Assembly (NCBI RefSeq): GCF_900108335.1
Contig: NZ_FNVT01000011.1
Span: forward strand, 20,218-84,217
Origin: Nonomuraea solani
GTDB taxonomy: Bacteria > Actinomycetota > Actinomycetes > Streptosporangiales > Streptosporangiaceae
DNA length: 64,000 bases
Reading direction: 5' to 3'
Shown here: piece after piece, positions 16,127-23,961 of the stretch
How the letters are laid out: each line of letters begins with the position of its first letter
Numbering within the stretch: the first letter of the stretch is position 1
Made by a program: the position numbers and the translations under genes
The notes under the pieces: model-generated
Databases searched by the model: none
Told to the model about the DNA's origin: nothing
What the model saw: only the letters and a program-made list of their open reading frames with translations

Positions 16127-16354
16127 ATGAAGCCTCCTCAAGCGACCCGGCGCCGACTCCCCGGAAGCCCCTTCAACCTTCCCGAAGTTCCTCCGCCGCC
16201 CGTCGAGCAGTACGAGGTGAGCGACCAGGTGAGCCACGACAAGTACGGGCTCGGCCGGATCATCGCGGTGGAGCAGAACCTCGCCGTCCTCGTCGAGTTC
16301 GGCGCCGAAACCTACCGAATCGCCGCACCGTACCCAAAGCTCGTGAAGCTGTGA
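16127..16354 (+). CDS. Small Tudor/SH3-like conserved protein
   Basis: 75 residues. The core YEVSDQVSHDKYGLGRIIAVEQ...AVLVEFG...LVKL matches a small protein common in actinobacteria and resembles the Tudor-like tail of UvrD/PcrA helicases and the CarD-type RNA polymerase-binding fold. A role in nucleic-acid or RNA polymerase contact is plausible but not shown. No Shine-Dalgarno site precedes the ATG, while CATACTT about 10 bases upstream could be a -10 box, so the mRNA is probably leaderless. Confidence 0.75.
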   Translation: MKPPQATRRRLPGSPFNLPEVPPPPVEQYEVSDQVSHDKYGLGRIIAVEQNLAVLVEFGAETYRIAAPYPKLVKL

Positions 16355-16359
16355 CCCTC

Positions 16360-16994
16360 GCACCACCCAGCCACCCGGCAACCTGACCCCAGGCTGCCAG
16401 CACAGGCACACCTCCACCCTGGCCTGCAGCGACCCTCGCCATCCCGCAGGCCATCCGCCTTACACGGCCCGGCGCCAGCATGTAGACGTTCGTGCAGACC
16501 CCCGCCGAGCCGATCTCGTCGGGGTACGTCGAAGTCGGCCGGCCAGGTGAATCGCCGGCTGAATCCAGGACGGTGCGTACTGAAGCCACCTGTACCAGGG
16601 CTTGGTAGGTTCAGTGCTGGTCGTAGAGGTGTTCGCGGCATGCGGACACCGGTGAGCACCGTTCGCGTGCCAACAAAGGCTTCAATGCCGTCTGGCCGTG
16701 ATTTATTGGATGTTCCACCGGAACACGGCCAAGCCAGGCAACGCGCGCATCGAACCAGCGGTGCGCGCCACGCAGGTTCGCGTTTGAGGTCGCGCGTTGA
16801 ACGGTTCAGCCGCTGCCTTTGCGCGATGGCTCCGACGGCTCCTCGCGAGCAGGAGGCTGTTGAGCGTGACGGCAGATGACCGACCCGAACCACCGCACGC
16901 ACCCTTCCCTGTACGACAACACTCTCCTTGAGGATCAAGACGTTACGGTGCAGTTGTATTCGCCCGCTCTCGGCTTGGGCGAGGAGACCGCGAC
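16360..16994. other. Gene-poor interval beside toxin remnant
   Basis: About 635 bases without a frame I can support. Open frames exist on both strands but have poor codon character and no recognisable motifs. The position next to a decayed toxin cassette suggests it may be debris of earlier genes; I see no insertion-sequence ends or transposase motif. Confidence 0.4.
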
Positions 16995-17465
16995 TCAGGA
17001 TGCGGATCCCAGACCGCCGGTGAGCGTGATGAGGTCGTCGCGGACCGGGCCCATGATGGGGATCCTTGACCACCACCAGTCGCAGCGCGCCAAATTCCGC
17101 TCATCCAGACGGGCAGCGCGACCGCTGCCATCGCTCTCCGTCTCCCGAATAAACTTTTCGTCGATTTCAGCCAGGGCTGCTTTCATCATCCCTCGCTCAT
17201 CGACGGGCAGCTTATCTAGAGCAAACTCAAGGAAATCTCTGATGATGTACGCTGCGACGAGGTCGTAGGCCCCCCAAGCTGACATGTCCGTAGCAGGAAG
17301 CGCCATGTCCCGTCCCAGTTTTTCCACGTGGGCACGCCACGCCCTCATAAGATGAACCACATCGAGCGTTCTGTGCTGGGAGACCTGAATCTGAACGGAT
17401 CGGATGCGGTTCACGGACTCCGCCGTCAAGTTGCTTACTGGCCACGCGCGATGCTCTTCTTGCAC
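16995..17465 (-). CDS. Putative immunity protein of the HINT polymorphic toxin
   Basis: 156 residues from the GTG at 17465, with GGGGTGAG 7 bases upstream. I do not recognise the family. It looks alpha-helical and acidic (YDLVAAYIIRDFLEFALDKL, MMKAALAEIDEKFIRETE) with no signal peptide or membrane segment. It lies directly downstream of the toxin remnant on the same strand; its ribosome binding site overlaps what appears to be the original toxin 3' end. Gene position immediately after a toxin tip is the usual place for the cognate immunity gene. Base composition is less GC-rich than neighbours, fitting transfer. The frame is uninterrupted, unlike the toxin. Confidence 0.55.
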   Translation of the reverse strand: MQEEHRAWPVSNLTAESVNRIRSVQIQVSQHRTLDVVHLMRAWRAHVEKLGRDMALPATDMSAWGAYDLVAAYIIRDFLEFALDKLPVDERGMMKAALAEIDEKFIRETESDGSGRAARLDERNLARCDWWWSRIPIMGPVRDDLITLTGGLGSAS

Positions 17466-17481
17466 TTCCCATCTCACCCCT

Positions 17482-18399
17482 GCCCATGTAGTACACCGTA
17501 CTCTTCCATGGCTGTGACCAATTGACGATGGCTCGTATGCCGTTCTATTTGAAGTCCGAGGCATTCTGGTCACCTTTTGCGAACGGGGCCGGCGGATCGC
17601 AGAACTTCTTCGATCTCCTTTCGCGTCGGTCTGCCCATGCCGGGTTGTCATCTCCAGCATGCGAGGCGACGAATTCCACGAACTCATTCAGCGTGTAGTC
17701 CGAGCCGTGGAAGTTCTGATCGCCGAGGGCGTCGCCGACCTTTCCTCCGATCGGCCGCCCGCAGAACGGCCCCTCGTTGTGCACCAGGACGGCGGTGGCT
17801 CCGACATGTACATAGAAGGTGTGCGTGTCTGCCACGGTGATGTCATGAACGGTTCGTCCGGTCGCGTGGTCGGCCACGCCGACAACCGGCGAAGTGGTCC
17901 CGTTCGGGGAGCGAAGCAGTGTGCCAGTCCGTAGCTGGTCGGCTCTGATCCATGAGCCGGTCCCCGCGTCCCAGAAGAGATGGTGTTCGGTGGCGTAGAT
18001 GACGCCGGTCCGCTGACCACGCTCGCCATCGGTGTCGACCGTGATTCCGACGACGCTGTTGTAGCGGGTGCCGGAGAAGGCCGCCACGACCGCCTTGGCT
18101 TGGGCCTTGCCGGTCTTGGGGTCGGTTGCTAAAACCTTGTCGCCGGGTTTGACTTGTTCGATGGGTTTGGTTTTGCCGTTGGCGAGGCGGACATGACCGA
18201 CGCCAGTACCGCGCCCGCCACCATGATCCCGGCCGACCGCGAACGGACCCGCCCCCACCAAGCGACCATCTCTCCAGCCCCTTCCTCGGCGAGCCCGAAC
18301 GGGTCCGCGTAGAAACAGCCCACCCTTGGCCGGCCGGTGGTCCGCAGCGAACACCGACGGGAGCTGGATGGCACGCACACCGGTGAGCCCGTCCCTCAA
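17482..18399 (-). pseudogene. Decayed Rhs/HINT polymorphic toxin remnant
   Basis: A pretoxin HINT (intein-like) domain is clear: VRLANGKTKPIEQVKPGDKV, GVIYATEHHLFWD, HDITVADTHTFYVHV and the VLVHN end after which toxin tips start. Upstream, another frame reads YADPFGLAEEGAGEM like the end of an Rhs core, and the Cys that opens a normal HINT domain is missing, so the 5' side is broken. In the tip, SDYTLNEFVEFVASHAGDDNP should continue into MGRPTRKEIEEVLRSAG, which lies in another frame (a lost base near 17640). The frame returns near 17575 (DQNASDFK), meets TAG at 17547-17545 where Tyr is expected, then continues as NGIRAIVNWSQPWKSTVYY. This tail resembles toxin ends of the form RVIVN.D.PWRSTAYY. 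At least three lesions make the toxin inactive. Confidence 0.65.
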
Positions 18400-18505
18400 C
18401 GGGCGATCACCGACCTCGCGACGAAGGTAATCGCCGGCCGTTCACCGGTCGTCAACCGCTGAGTGGAACTTCGCCTCCACCAACCGCGGTAGTGCGCGCC
18501 CGAGA

Positions 18506-19096
18506 TCAACCGGCCGTGGTAATCAGGCGGCGGTGCTCCAGGACGGACGCGACCGCGTAGCCGCCACCGCCCGCGATGGCGAGGACCCAGAACAGCCCCG
18601 GGGTGCCGAACAGGAGCGCGCCCGTCGAGACCAGCACGAGCCACGTCCCGAGGGTGTAGTGCAGGACATTGCGGCGGGCGACGCCTTCCGCGAGGTAGAG
18701 CAGGCCGACGACGAAGGCGGAAGAGGTCGGCCACAGCACGGACTGCAGCTCTGGCATGCCGGTAAGGCCGGTGAGGCCGGTGATCGCGAGGAAGACTCCG
18801 GCGAAGGCGCTGATCCAGGCGAGACCGAGGAGCTTGCCGGCCAGGCTCTCGGCCTTGTCGGCGCCTCGCTGGGCGCGGGTGGCGGCGAGCGTGGCGAAGA
18901 CGGTGCCCGCGGCGAGGCCCGCGCCGAGCAGCGCCATCGGCAGCCAGTCCGGTAGCGCGACCAGCGGATCGGCGCCTCGGGAGATCGCGGCGGAGCCGTG
19001 GCCGAGGACGTACGCCAGCCCGAAGCTGACGTAGGCCGGGCGGTTGTCGACCTCAACGGTGCGGGTGGCCGGGGCGGTGAGTTCGATGGTGGTCAT
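18506..19096 (-). CDS. Integral membrane protein, last gene of oxidoreductase-TetR operon
   Basis: 196 residues from the ATG at 19096, with GGAGGTAA 7 bases upstream; this start lies 44 bases inside the 3' end of the upstream TetR gene. Six hydrophobic segments are visible (e.g. MALLGAGLAAGTVFATLAA, LLGLAWISAFAGVFLAIT, TPGLFWVLAIAGGGGYAVAS). I do not recognise the family. Being co-transcribed with a TetR repressor and an NADPH oxidoreductase suggests a common inducing compound. Confidence 0.75.
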   Translation of the reverse strand: MTTIELTAPATRTVEVDNRPAYVSFGLAYVLGHGSAAISRGADPLVALPDWLPMALLGAGLAAGTVFATLAATRAQRGADKAESLAGKLLGLAWISAFAGVFLAITGLTGLTGMPELQSVLWPTSSAFVVGLLYLAEGVARRNVLHYTLGTWLVLVSTGALLFGTPGLFWVLAIAGGGGYAVASVLEHRRLITTAG

Positions 19097-19667
19097 GGCT
19101 GTTACCTCCGGGACGATCGATGAGGTGGGAGAGAGGGATGGCGATGCGGTGGGCGATGTCGGCGGGCCAGGGAAAGGCGCGGGCGACGGCACGTTGGTGG
19201 GCGAGTCCGTGGAGCCCCAGCCACAACGCGAAGGCGTCGGCGGCCGGGTCGTCGCTGGTGCAGTGGCCGGCGGTGACGCAGGCGGCCAGGCTGTGGGTGA
19301 GGACCCGCAGCGTCTCCGCGCCGGGGCCGGCTCCGCCGGCGAACATGGCGCGGTAGCGCTGGGGATGCGCTCGGGCGAATTCGAGGTAGGCCGAGCAGAG
19401 GTCGAACAGCCGCCGTCGGGGGTCGCCGTCGGAGACGGCCTGGAAGCGGCCGGTCAGGTCGGCGGCCGCCTGCCGTACGACGGCCTCGACGAGCGCTCGC
19501 CGGTCGGGAAAGTGGGGATAGATCGACGGGGCGGCGATCCCGGCGCGGCGGGCCACCGCGCGCAATGTCACGGCTCGTTCGTCGCCGCTGGTGTCGAGCA
19601 GTTCGGTCGCCGCGGCCAGTATTTCCGTGCGGAGCCGGCCGCCCTGTCCTCTGCGGTTTCGCGGCAT
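19053..19667 (-). CDS. TetR-family regulator
   Basis: 204 residues with an N-terminal HTH (RAVARRAGIAAPSIYPHFPD) and a TetR_C-type ligand domain (FARAHPQRYRAMFAG, ALWLGLHGLAHQRAVARAFPWP). The normal third-helix YRHF reads YPHF here. It starts immediately after the oxidoreductase stop codon with no gap. The C-terminus (NSHDHHRTHRPGHPHR) runs through the ribosome binding site and start of the next gene and is probably a neutral extension. It is clearly paralogous to the TetR at 20803-21432. Confidence 0.9.
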   Translation of the reverse strand: MPRNRRGQGGRLRTEILAAATELLDTSGDERAVTLRAVARRAGIAAPSIYPHFPDRRALVEAVVRQAAADLTGRFQAVSDGDPRRRLFDLCSAYLEFARAHPQRYRAMFAGGAGPGAETLRVLTHSLAACVTAGHCTSDDPAADAFALWLGLHGLAHQRAVARAFPWPADIAHRIAIPLSHLIDRPGGNSHDHHRTHRPGHPHR

Positions 19668-20702
19668 CTACGGGACGAGGACGACTTTGCCCGCGACGGT
19701 GCGCGACTCGGCGAGCGTCAGCGCCGCACCGGCCTCGGCCAGCGGAAACTCGGCCGCGATCCGCGGTGTGAGCACACCGTCGGCCACCAGCCGGAGCACC
19801 TGGGTGAGGTCCTCGCGCAGGCGGGCCCTGAAGGTGCTCAGGCGGCGCTTGCCGGCCCAGAAGTTGTAGAAGTGCGCGCTCTTGCCGTTGGGCGAGAGGT
19901 AATTCCAGGTGGCCAGCAGGGCGAACGACTTCAGCACCGGGAGTCGCGAGTTGCCGGCGTCGTTCTTCGTGGCCGCGGTGCCGTAGGACACGAGCGTCCC
20001 GCCGCGGCGTACGAGCTGCCACGACTCCACCAGCCCGGCGCCGCCGACGTGGTCGAACACCGCGTGCACCCCGTCGGGCGCGAGCTCGCGGATCTTCCGG
20101 TACATGTCCGGGTCGCGGTAGTCGACCGGGGTCGCGCCCAGCTCGCGCAGCAGCTCGTGGTGGCGGGCCGAGGCGGTGCCGATCACCTTGATCCCGGCGT
20201 TCCTGGCCAGCTGCACCAGGGTGGAACCGACTCCGCCGTTGGCGCCGAGCACGACGATCGTCGCGCCCGGCGGGACCTTGGCGGTGCGGTGCAGCATCTG
20301 CCAGGCCGTGATCCCGTTGACGGCCACGGTCACGGCGGCGGCAGGGCCGACGCCGTCCGGCACGGGGACCAGGTCCGCGGCGTCGATCAGCAGGGCGCTC
20401 GCCCAGCCGCCGATCTTGGTCACCGCGGCGTACCGGCGGCCGATCATCGTGGCGTCCACGCCCTGGCCGACGGCGGTCACCGTGCCGACCACGTCGTAGC
20501 CCGGCACGAAGGGGAACGCCGGCTGGTCGTAGTACTTGCCGCGCCGCATCTGCTGCTCGGCGAACGACACGCCGGTCGCCTCCATCCGCAGGACGACTTC
20601 GCCCGCGGCGGGCGCCGGTAGGTCGCGAGTGCGGATCCGCAGGTCATCCGGCTCGACCGGGCCCGGCAGGACGATCTCGGTGACGCCGACGGTGCCGTTC
20701 AT
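19668..20702 (-). CDS. Zinc-free medium-chain NADPH oxidoreductase (quinone-reductase-like)
   Basis: 344 residues. The GroES-like N-terminal domain contains GEVVLRMEATGVSFAEQQMR and PFVPGYDVVGTVTAVG. The Rossmann motif is VVLGANGGVGSTLVQLA. The zinc ligands of alcohol dehydrogenases are missing, which places it with quinone oxidoreductases and enoyl reductases. It probably reduces a quinone or enone using NADPH. GAGGAGG precedes the ATG. It heads an operon with a TetR gene and a membrane protein gene, and its promoter holds the 26-bp palindrome at 20723-20748. Confidence 0.85.
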   Translation of the reverse strand: MNGTVGVTEIVLPGPVEPDDLRIRTRDLPAPAAGEVVLRMEATGVSFAEQQMRRGKYYDQPAFPFVPGYDVVGTVTAVGQGVDATMIGRRYAAVTKIGGWASALLIDAADLVPVPDGVGPAAAVTVAVNGITAWQMLHRTAKVPPGATIVVLGANGGVGSTLVQLARNAGIKVIGTASARHHELLRELGATPVDYRDPDMYRKIRELAPDGVHAVFDHVGGAGLVESWQLVRRGGTLVSYGTAATKNDAGNSRLPVLKSFALLATWNYLSPNGKSAHFYNFWAGKRRLSTFRARLREDLTQVLRLVADGVLTPRIAAEFPLAEAGAALTLAESRTVAGKVVLVP

Positions 20703-20722
20703 GTGCTCCTCCTCAGTTCCGC

Positions 20723-20748
20723 TTACAGTCGTAACCTTACGACTGTAA
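20723..20748. promoter_or_regulatory. Perfect 26-bp palindrome, TetR operator
   Basis: TTACAGTCGTAA, two bases, then TTACGACTGTAA: 12-bp arms that are exact inverted copies. It lies 21 bases upstream of the oxidoreductase start and 55 bases before the divergent TetR. This size and symmetry are typical of TetR-family operators. Which of the two flanking TetR proteins binds is not known. A second, weaker dyad (TTTCACGTGTAA) sits near 20780-20791, close to the plus-strand TetR start. Confidence 0.75.
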
Positions 20749-20802
20749 TTTGATGGAACGCAAGGGATAACGCATATAAGTTTTCACGTGTAAGCTAACG
20801 GC

Positions 20803-21432
20803 ATGTCAGATAACCTCACCCGCGCCCGCAACCGCAGGGGCGAGGGCGCACGCCTGCGCGACGAGATCGTGGCCGCGGCGGTGGAGCTCCTCGACGAGAC
20901 CGGTGACGAGAGCTCCATCAGCCTGCGGTCGGTGGCCCGCCGCGTGGGCATCGCGGCGCCCTCGATCTACCGTCATTTCCCTGACCAGCCGTCCATCATG
21001 CTGGCGGTGGTGCGGCAGGCGTTCACGGAGCTGGAAGCGCAACTGCGCCTCGCGGTGGCCGCCGTGGGCGACGACGATCCCCGGCGCCGGCTGTTCGCCG
21101 TCTGCGACGGCTACCTCGACTTCGCCCAGGAGCACCCGGAGCGCTATCGCACCATGTTCGGCGGTCTGTGGATGCCCGCGCTGGAGGGGACCTCGCTGAC
21201 GGAGGCCGATCTGGTGGCACTGGGCGACGGATGCCTGGGCCTGCTGCGCGAGGTGCTGGACGGTTGCGTCGCCGCGGGCCACGCCACCAGCACTGATCCG
21301 GCCGCCGACACGATCGCGCTGTGGCTGGGCCTGCACGGCCTGGCCCATCAGCGATCGGTGACCGTCGCCTTCCCGTGGCCGGCGGACATCGCCCAGCGCA
21401 TGATCACCGCGCTGGCGCACCTCGGCGACTAG
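20803..21432 (+). CDS. TetR-family regulator, paralogue of the one at 19053
   Basis: 209 residues. HTH: SLRSVARRVGIAAPSIYRHFPD. The ligand-binding part shares many blocks with the TetR at 19053-19667 (FAQEHPERYRTMFGG, ALWLGLHGLAHQRSV, AFPWPADIAQRM). It is divergent from the oxidoreductase operon across the 26-bp palindrome. Two related repressors on either side of one operator may compete or form mixed dimers (inference). No good Shine-Dalgarno site precedes the ATG. Confidence 0.9.
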   Translation: MSDNLTRARNRRGEGARLRDEIVAAAVELLDETGDESSISLRSVARRVGIAAPSIYRHFPDQPSIMLAVVRQAFTELEAQLRLAVAAVGDDDPRRRLFAVCDGYLDFAQEHPERYRTMFGGLWMPALEGTSLTEADLVALGDGCLGLLREVLDGCVAAGHATSTDPAADTIALWLGLHGLAHQRSVTVAFPWPADIAQRMITALAHLGD

Positions 21433-21539
21433 CGCACGGGCGGCTCTCCGCCGACGGCGTGAAGCGCGTCGACGTACCCGCCGCCGACGTCGAGGTCAAG
21501 GTCCGGCAGCGGCTGTACACGCTCTGGTGTGCGGCCGAT

Positions 21540-22484
21540 TTACGGCTGGCGGGTCAGGTAGCCGCCCATGGTTCTGAACACCTCGCCGGCCGGCAGGTCG
21601 GTGCCGTCCTCGGTGCGGACCTGTTCGATCACCAGGCCGTGGCTGCGGCCCCGGCGGGCCTCGGCGCCGGCGACGATGACGATGCCGTCGCCCTCGCGGA
21701 TGAACACCCGCCCCGGCGTGCCGCCGTAGATGCCCGTGGAGACCGACGCCTTCAGGACGCGAACACGCTCGCCCTTGTAGTACGTGAAAGCGTTCGGGTA
21801 CGGGTCGGACTGCGCGCGTACCAGGCGTTCGATGTCCTCGGCCGGCCAGGTCCAGTCGATGTTGCCGTCTTCGACCGACCTCTTGTGGAAGAAGCTGGCC
21901 TTCGAGCGATCCTGGGGCGTCCAGTCCGTACGGCCGGAGGCGATGAGCTCCAGAGACTCGGTGACGATGGGCGCGATGAGGTCGACCGTGCGGTGGAACA
22001 GGTCGGTGGTGGTGTCACCGGGCCCGACCGGGATGGCGCGCTGGAGCACGATGTCCCCGGCGTCCAGTTCGGCGTTCATCATGTGGGCCGTGACGCCGAC
22101 CTCCTTCTCGCCGTTGATGAGCGCCCAGATGAGCGGCGAGAACCCGGCGTAGGCCGGAAGCAGCGAGTCGTGCACGTTGAGGATGCCGTACCGAGGGAGC
22201 GAGAAGATCTCCGGCGGTATCCAGGTGCGCCAGTTGTTGGCGACGATCAGGTCAGGCTCTACTTCCTTGAGGGTGAGCAGGAGCTCGTCGTCGGGGCGGT
22301 TGCGCAGCACCACCGGGACGCCGTGAGCCTCGGCCAGCTCGGCCACCGAGTCGCTCCAGATCTTCTCGTAGGCGTGGTCGCTCTGGGGGTGGGTGACCGC
22401 CAGCACCACGTCGTGCCTGGAGTCCAGCAGCGCTTGGAGGGTTCGGTGCCCCCAGGTCTGGTAGCCGAACATCACGACCCGCAT
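21540..22484 (-). CDS. cchA: Formyltetrahydrofolate-dependent N-hydroxyornithine formyltransferase
   Basis: 314 residues, related to methionyl-tRNA formyltransferase. Visible parts are VVMFGYQTWGHRTLQALL, DLIVANNWRTWIPPEIF, the catalytic loop around LNVHDSLLPAYAGFSPL, and AHMMNAELDAGDIVLQ. In coelichelin-type pathways this enzyme formylates N5-hydroxyornithine using 10-formyl-THF to give the hydroxamate building block. AAGGAG precedes the ATG. It is divergent from the ornithine hydroxylase gene and shares the iron boxes at 22514-22551. A true methionyl-tRNA formyltransferase is unlikely given this context. Confidence 0.9.
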   Translation of the reverse strand: MRVVMFGYQTWGHRTLQALLDSRHDVVLAVTHPQSDHAYEKIWSDSVAELAEAHGVPVVLRNRPDDELLLTLKEVEPDLIVANNWRTWIPPEIFSLPRYGILNVHDSLLPAYAGFSPLIWALINGEKEVGVTAHMMNAELDAGDIVLQRAIPVGPGDTTTDLFHRTVDLIAPIVTESLELIASGRTDWTPQDRSKASFFHKRSVEDGNIDWTWPAEDIERLVRAQSDPYPNAFTYYKGERVRVLKASVSTGIYGGTPGRVFIREGDGIVIVAGAEARRGRSHGLVIEQVRTEDGTDLPAGEVFRTMGGYLTRQP

Positions 22485-22513
22485 CAGAGCTCTCCTTGTG
22501 AGGTGAGTGGGAC

Positions 22514-22551
22514 AAAGGTTAGGCTCGTCTAGTTAGGCGAGCCTAACCTAA
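22514..22551. promoter_or_regulatory. Tandem IdeR/DmdR iron boxes
   Basis: TTAGGCGAGCCTAACCTAA (22533-22551) matches the iron-box consensus TTAGGTTAGGCTAACCTAA at 16 of 19 positions. The preceding 19 bases (22514-22532) match at 13 of 19 and abut it exactly. An 11-bp inverted repeat, GGTTAGGCTCG / CGAGCCTAACC, spans both. Both the cchA-like and cchB-like promoters should be repressed when iron is plentiful. Confidence 0.8.
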
Positions 22552-22612
22552 GTTGGACTCCGATTCCACCCATGGACTCCACCCCTGGACCGCTCTCTTC
22601 GAAAGGCTTTCC

Positions 22613-23923
22613 ATGCCCACTGCCGAGCAGTTCGTCCACGACCTCGTCGGCATCGGTTTCGGCCCTTCCAACCTGGCCCTGGCCATCGCGCTGCGCGAGC
22701 GCCAGGCGCGTACCGGCGAACGATTCGACGCGGTGTTCCTGGAGAAGCAGGACGCCTTCGGGTGGCACCGCGGCATGCTGCTCGAAGGCACCACGATGCA
22801 GGTCTCGTTCCTGAAAGACCTGGTCACCATGCGGAACCCGACCAGCGAGTTCGGCTTTCTGAGCTATCTGAAGGCGCGTGGCCGGATGGTGGACTTCATC
22901 AACCACAAGACGATGTTCCCCTCCCGCATGGAGTTCCACGACTACCTGGAATGGGCCGCGGCGCCCTTCTCCGACCAGGTCGAGTACGGCTCTGAGGTCG
23001 TCGCGGTCACGCCCGTCACCGTCGACGGCACGGTGGAGTATCTCGACGTGGTGGTCCGCCAGGGCGAGGGTGAGCTGAGCACGCGCCGTACCCGCAATCT
23101 GGTCGTCGCCGTGGGCCTGATCCCGACGCTGCCCGACGGCATCGTCACCGACGAACGCCTCTGGCACAGCGAAGAGCTCCTGGACAAGCTGCCCGCGGTC
23201 ACGGATCCGCGCCGGTTCGTGGTGGTCGGCGCCGGGCAGAGCGCCGCCGAGGTGGCCGACCATCTGCACGGCCGCTACCCCGAGGCCGAGGTGTGCGCGG
23301 TGTTCTCCAAGTACGGCTACACCCCCGCCGACGACAGCTCCTTCGCCAACCGGATCTTCGACCCCGCCGCGGTCGAGGACTACTTCACCGCCCCCGACGC
23401 GGTCAAGGAGCGCCTGCTCGCCTACCACGCCTCCACCAACTACTCGGTGGTCGACCTCGACCTCATCGACGAGCTGTACCGCAAGCACTACCAGGAGAAG
23501 GTGCGGGGGAGAGAGCGGCTGCGCATTCTCAACGCCTCCCGGCTCGTCGATGTCAGCCGGGACGCCGGGGGCGTGCGCGCCACGGTCGAGTTCCTGCCCA
23601 CCGGGGAGCGGGCCGTCCTGGCGGCCGACGTGCTCGTCTACGCCACCGGCTACCGGCCCGGCGACCCGCTGACCCTGCTGGGCGCCACCGGCGAGCTCTG
23701 TGAGCGGCTGCCGTCGGGCGGACTGCGCATCGAGCGCGACTACCGGATCGCCACCTCTCCCCGCCTGCGCTGCGGCATCTACGTGCAGGGGGCCACCGAG
23801 CACACCCACGGCCTGACCTCGACGTTGCTGTCGAACACCGCCGTGCGGGCCGGGGAGATCGCGGACGCGGTGGCCGGGCGGTTGAGCGACAGCGGGCGCA
23901 GCACGTACGCGTTCTCGCGCTGA
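22613..23923 (+). CDS. cchB: L-ornithine N5-monooxygenase
   Basis: 436 residues from the ATG at 22613 (GAAAGG upstream). It is a flavin N-hydroxylating monooxygenase: FAD motif GIGFGPSNLALA, substrate region FLKDLVTMRNPTSEFGF, NADPH motif VVVGAGQSAAEV, and the family ATGY motif in VYATGYRPGD. It hydroxylates the side-chain amine of ornithine with O2 and NADPH, the first step of hydroxamate siderophore synthesis. Ornithine over lysine is inferred from the NRPS codes and the formyltransferase. It ends at a strong hairpin before the convergent esterase gene. Confidence 0.92.
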   Translation: MPTAEQFVHDLVGIGFGPSNLALAIALRERQARTGERFDAVFLEKQDAFGWHRGMLLEGTTMQVSFLKDLVTMRNPTSEFGFLSYLKARGRMVDFINHKTMFPSRMEFHDYLEWAAAPFSDQVEYGSEVVAVTPVTVDGTVEYLDVVVRQGEGELSTRRTRNLVVAVGLIPTLPDGIVTDERLWHSEELLDKLPAVTDPRRFVVVGAGQSAAEVADHLHGRYPEAEVCAVFSKYGYTPADDSSFANRIFDPAAVEDYFTAPDAVKERLLAYHASTNYSVVDLDLIDELYRKHYQEKVRGRERLRILNASRLVDVSRDAGGVRATVEFLPTGERAVLAADVLVYATGYRPGDPLTLLGATGELCERLPSGGLRIERDYRIATSPRLRCGIYVQGATEHTHGLTSTLLSNTAVRAGEIADAVAGRLSDSGRSTYAFSR

Positions 23924-23929
23924 CCGTGG

Positions 23930-23961
23930 CCGTGGTGACGGCCGGCCCGCCGTCACCACGG
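23930..23961. terminator. Bidirectional terminator
   Basis: CCGTGGTGACGGC (23930-23942) and GCCGTCACCACGG (23949-23961) are exact inverted copies around a 6-base loop. They lie between the convergent hydroxylase and esterase genes; the right arm reaches into the last codons of the esterase. Confidence 0.8.

Noticed and set aside
16360..16994. Insertion-sequence remnant next to the toxin cassette
   Set aside because: I could find no terminal inverted repeats, target duplication or transposase motif.
21433..21539. Coding-like stretch (GVKRVDVPAADVEVKVRQRL) after the TetR gene
   Set aside because: No start codon or ribosome binding site and no family recognised; at best a fragment.
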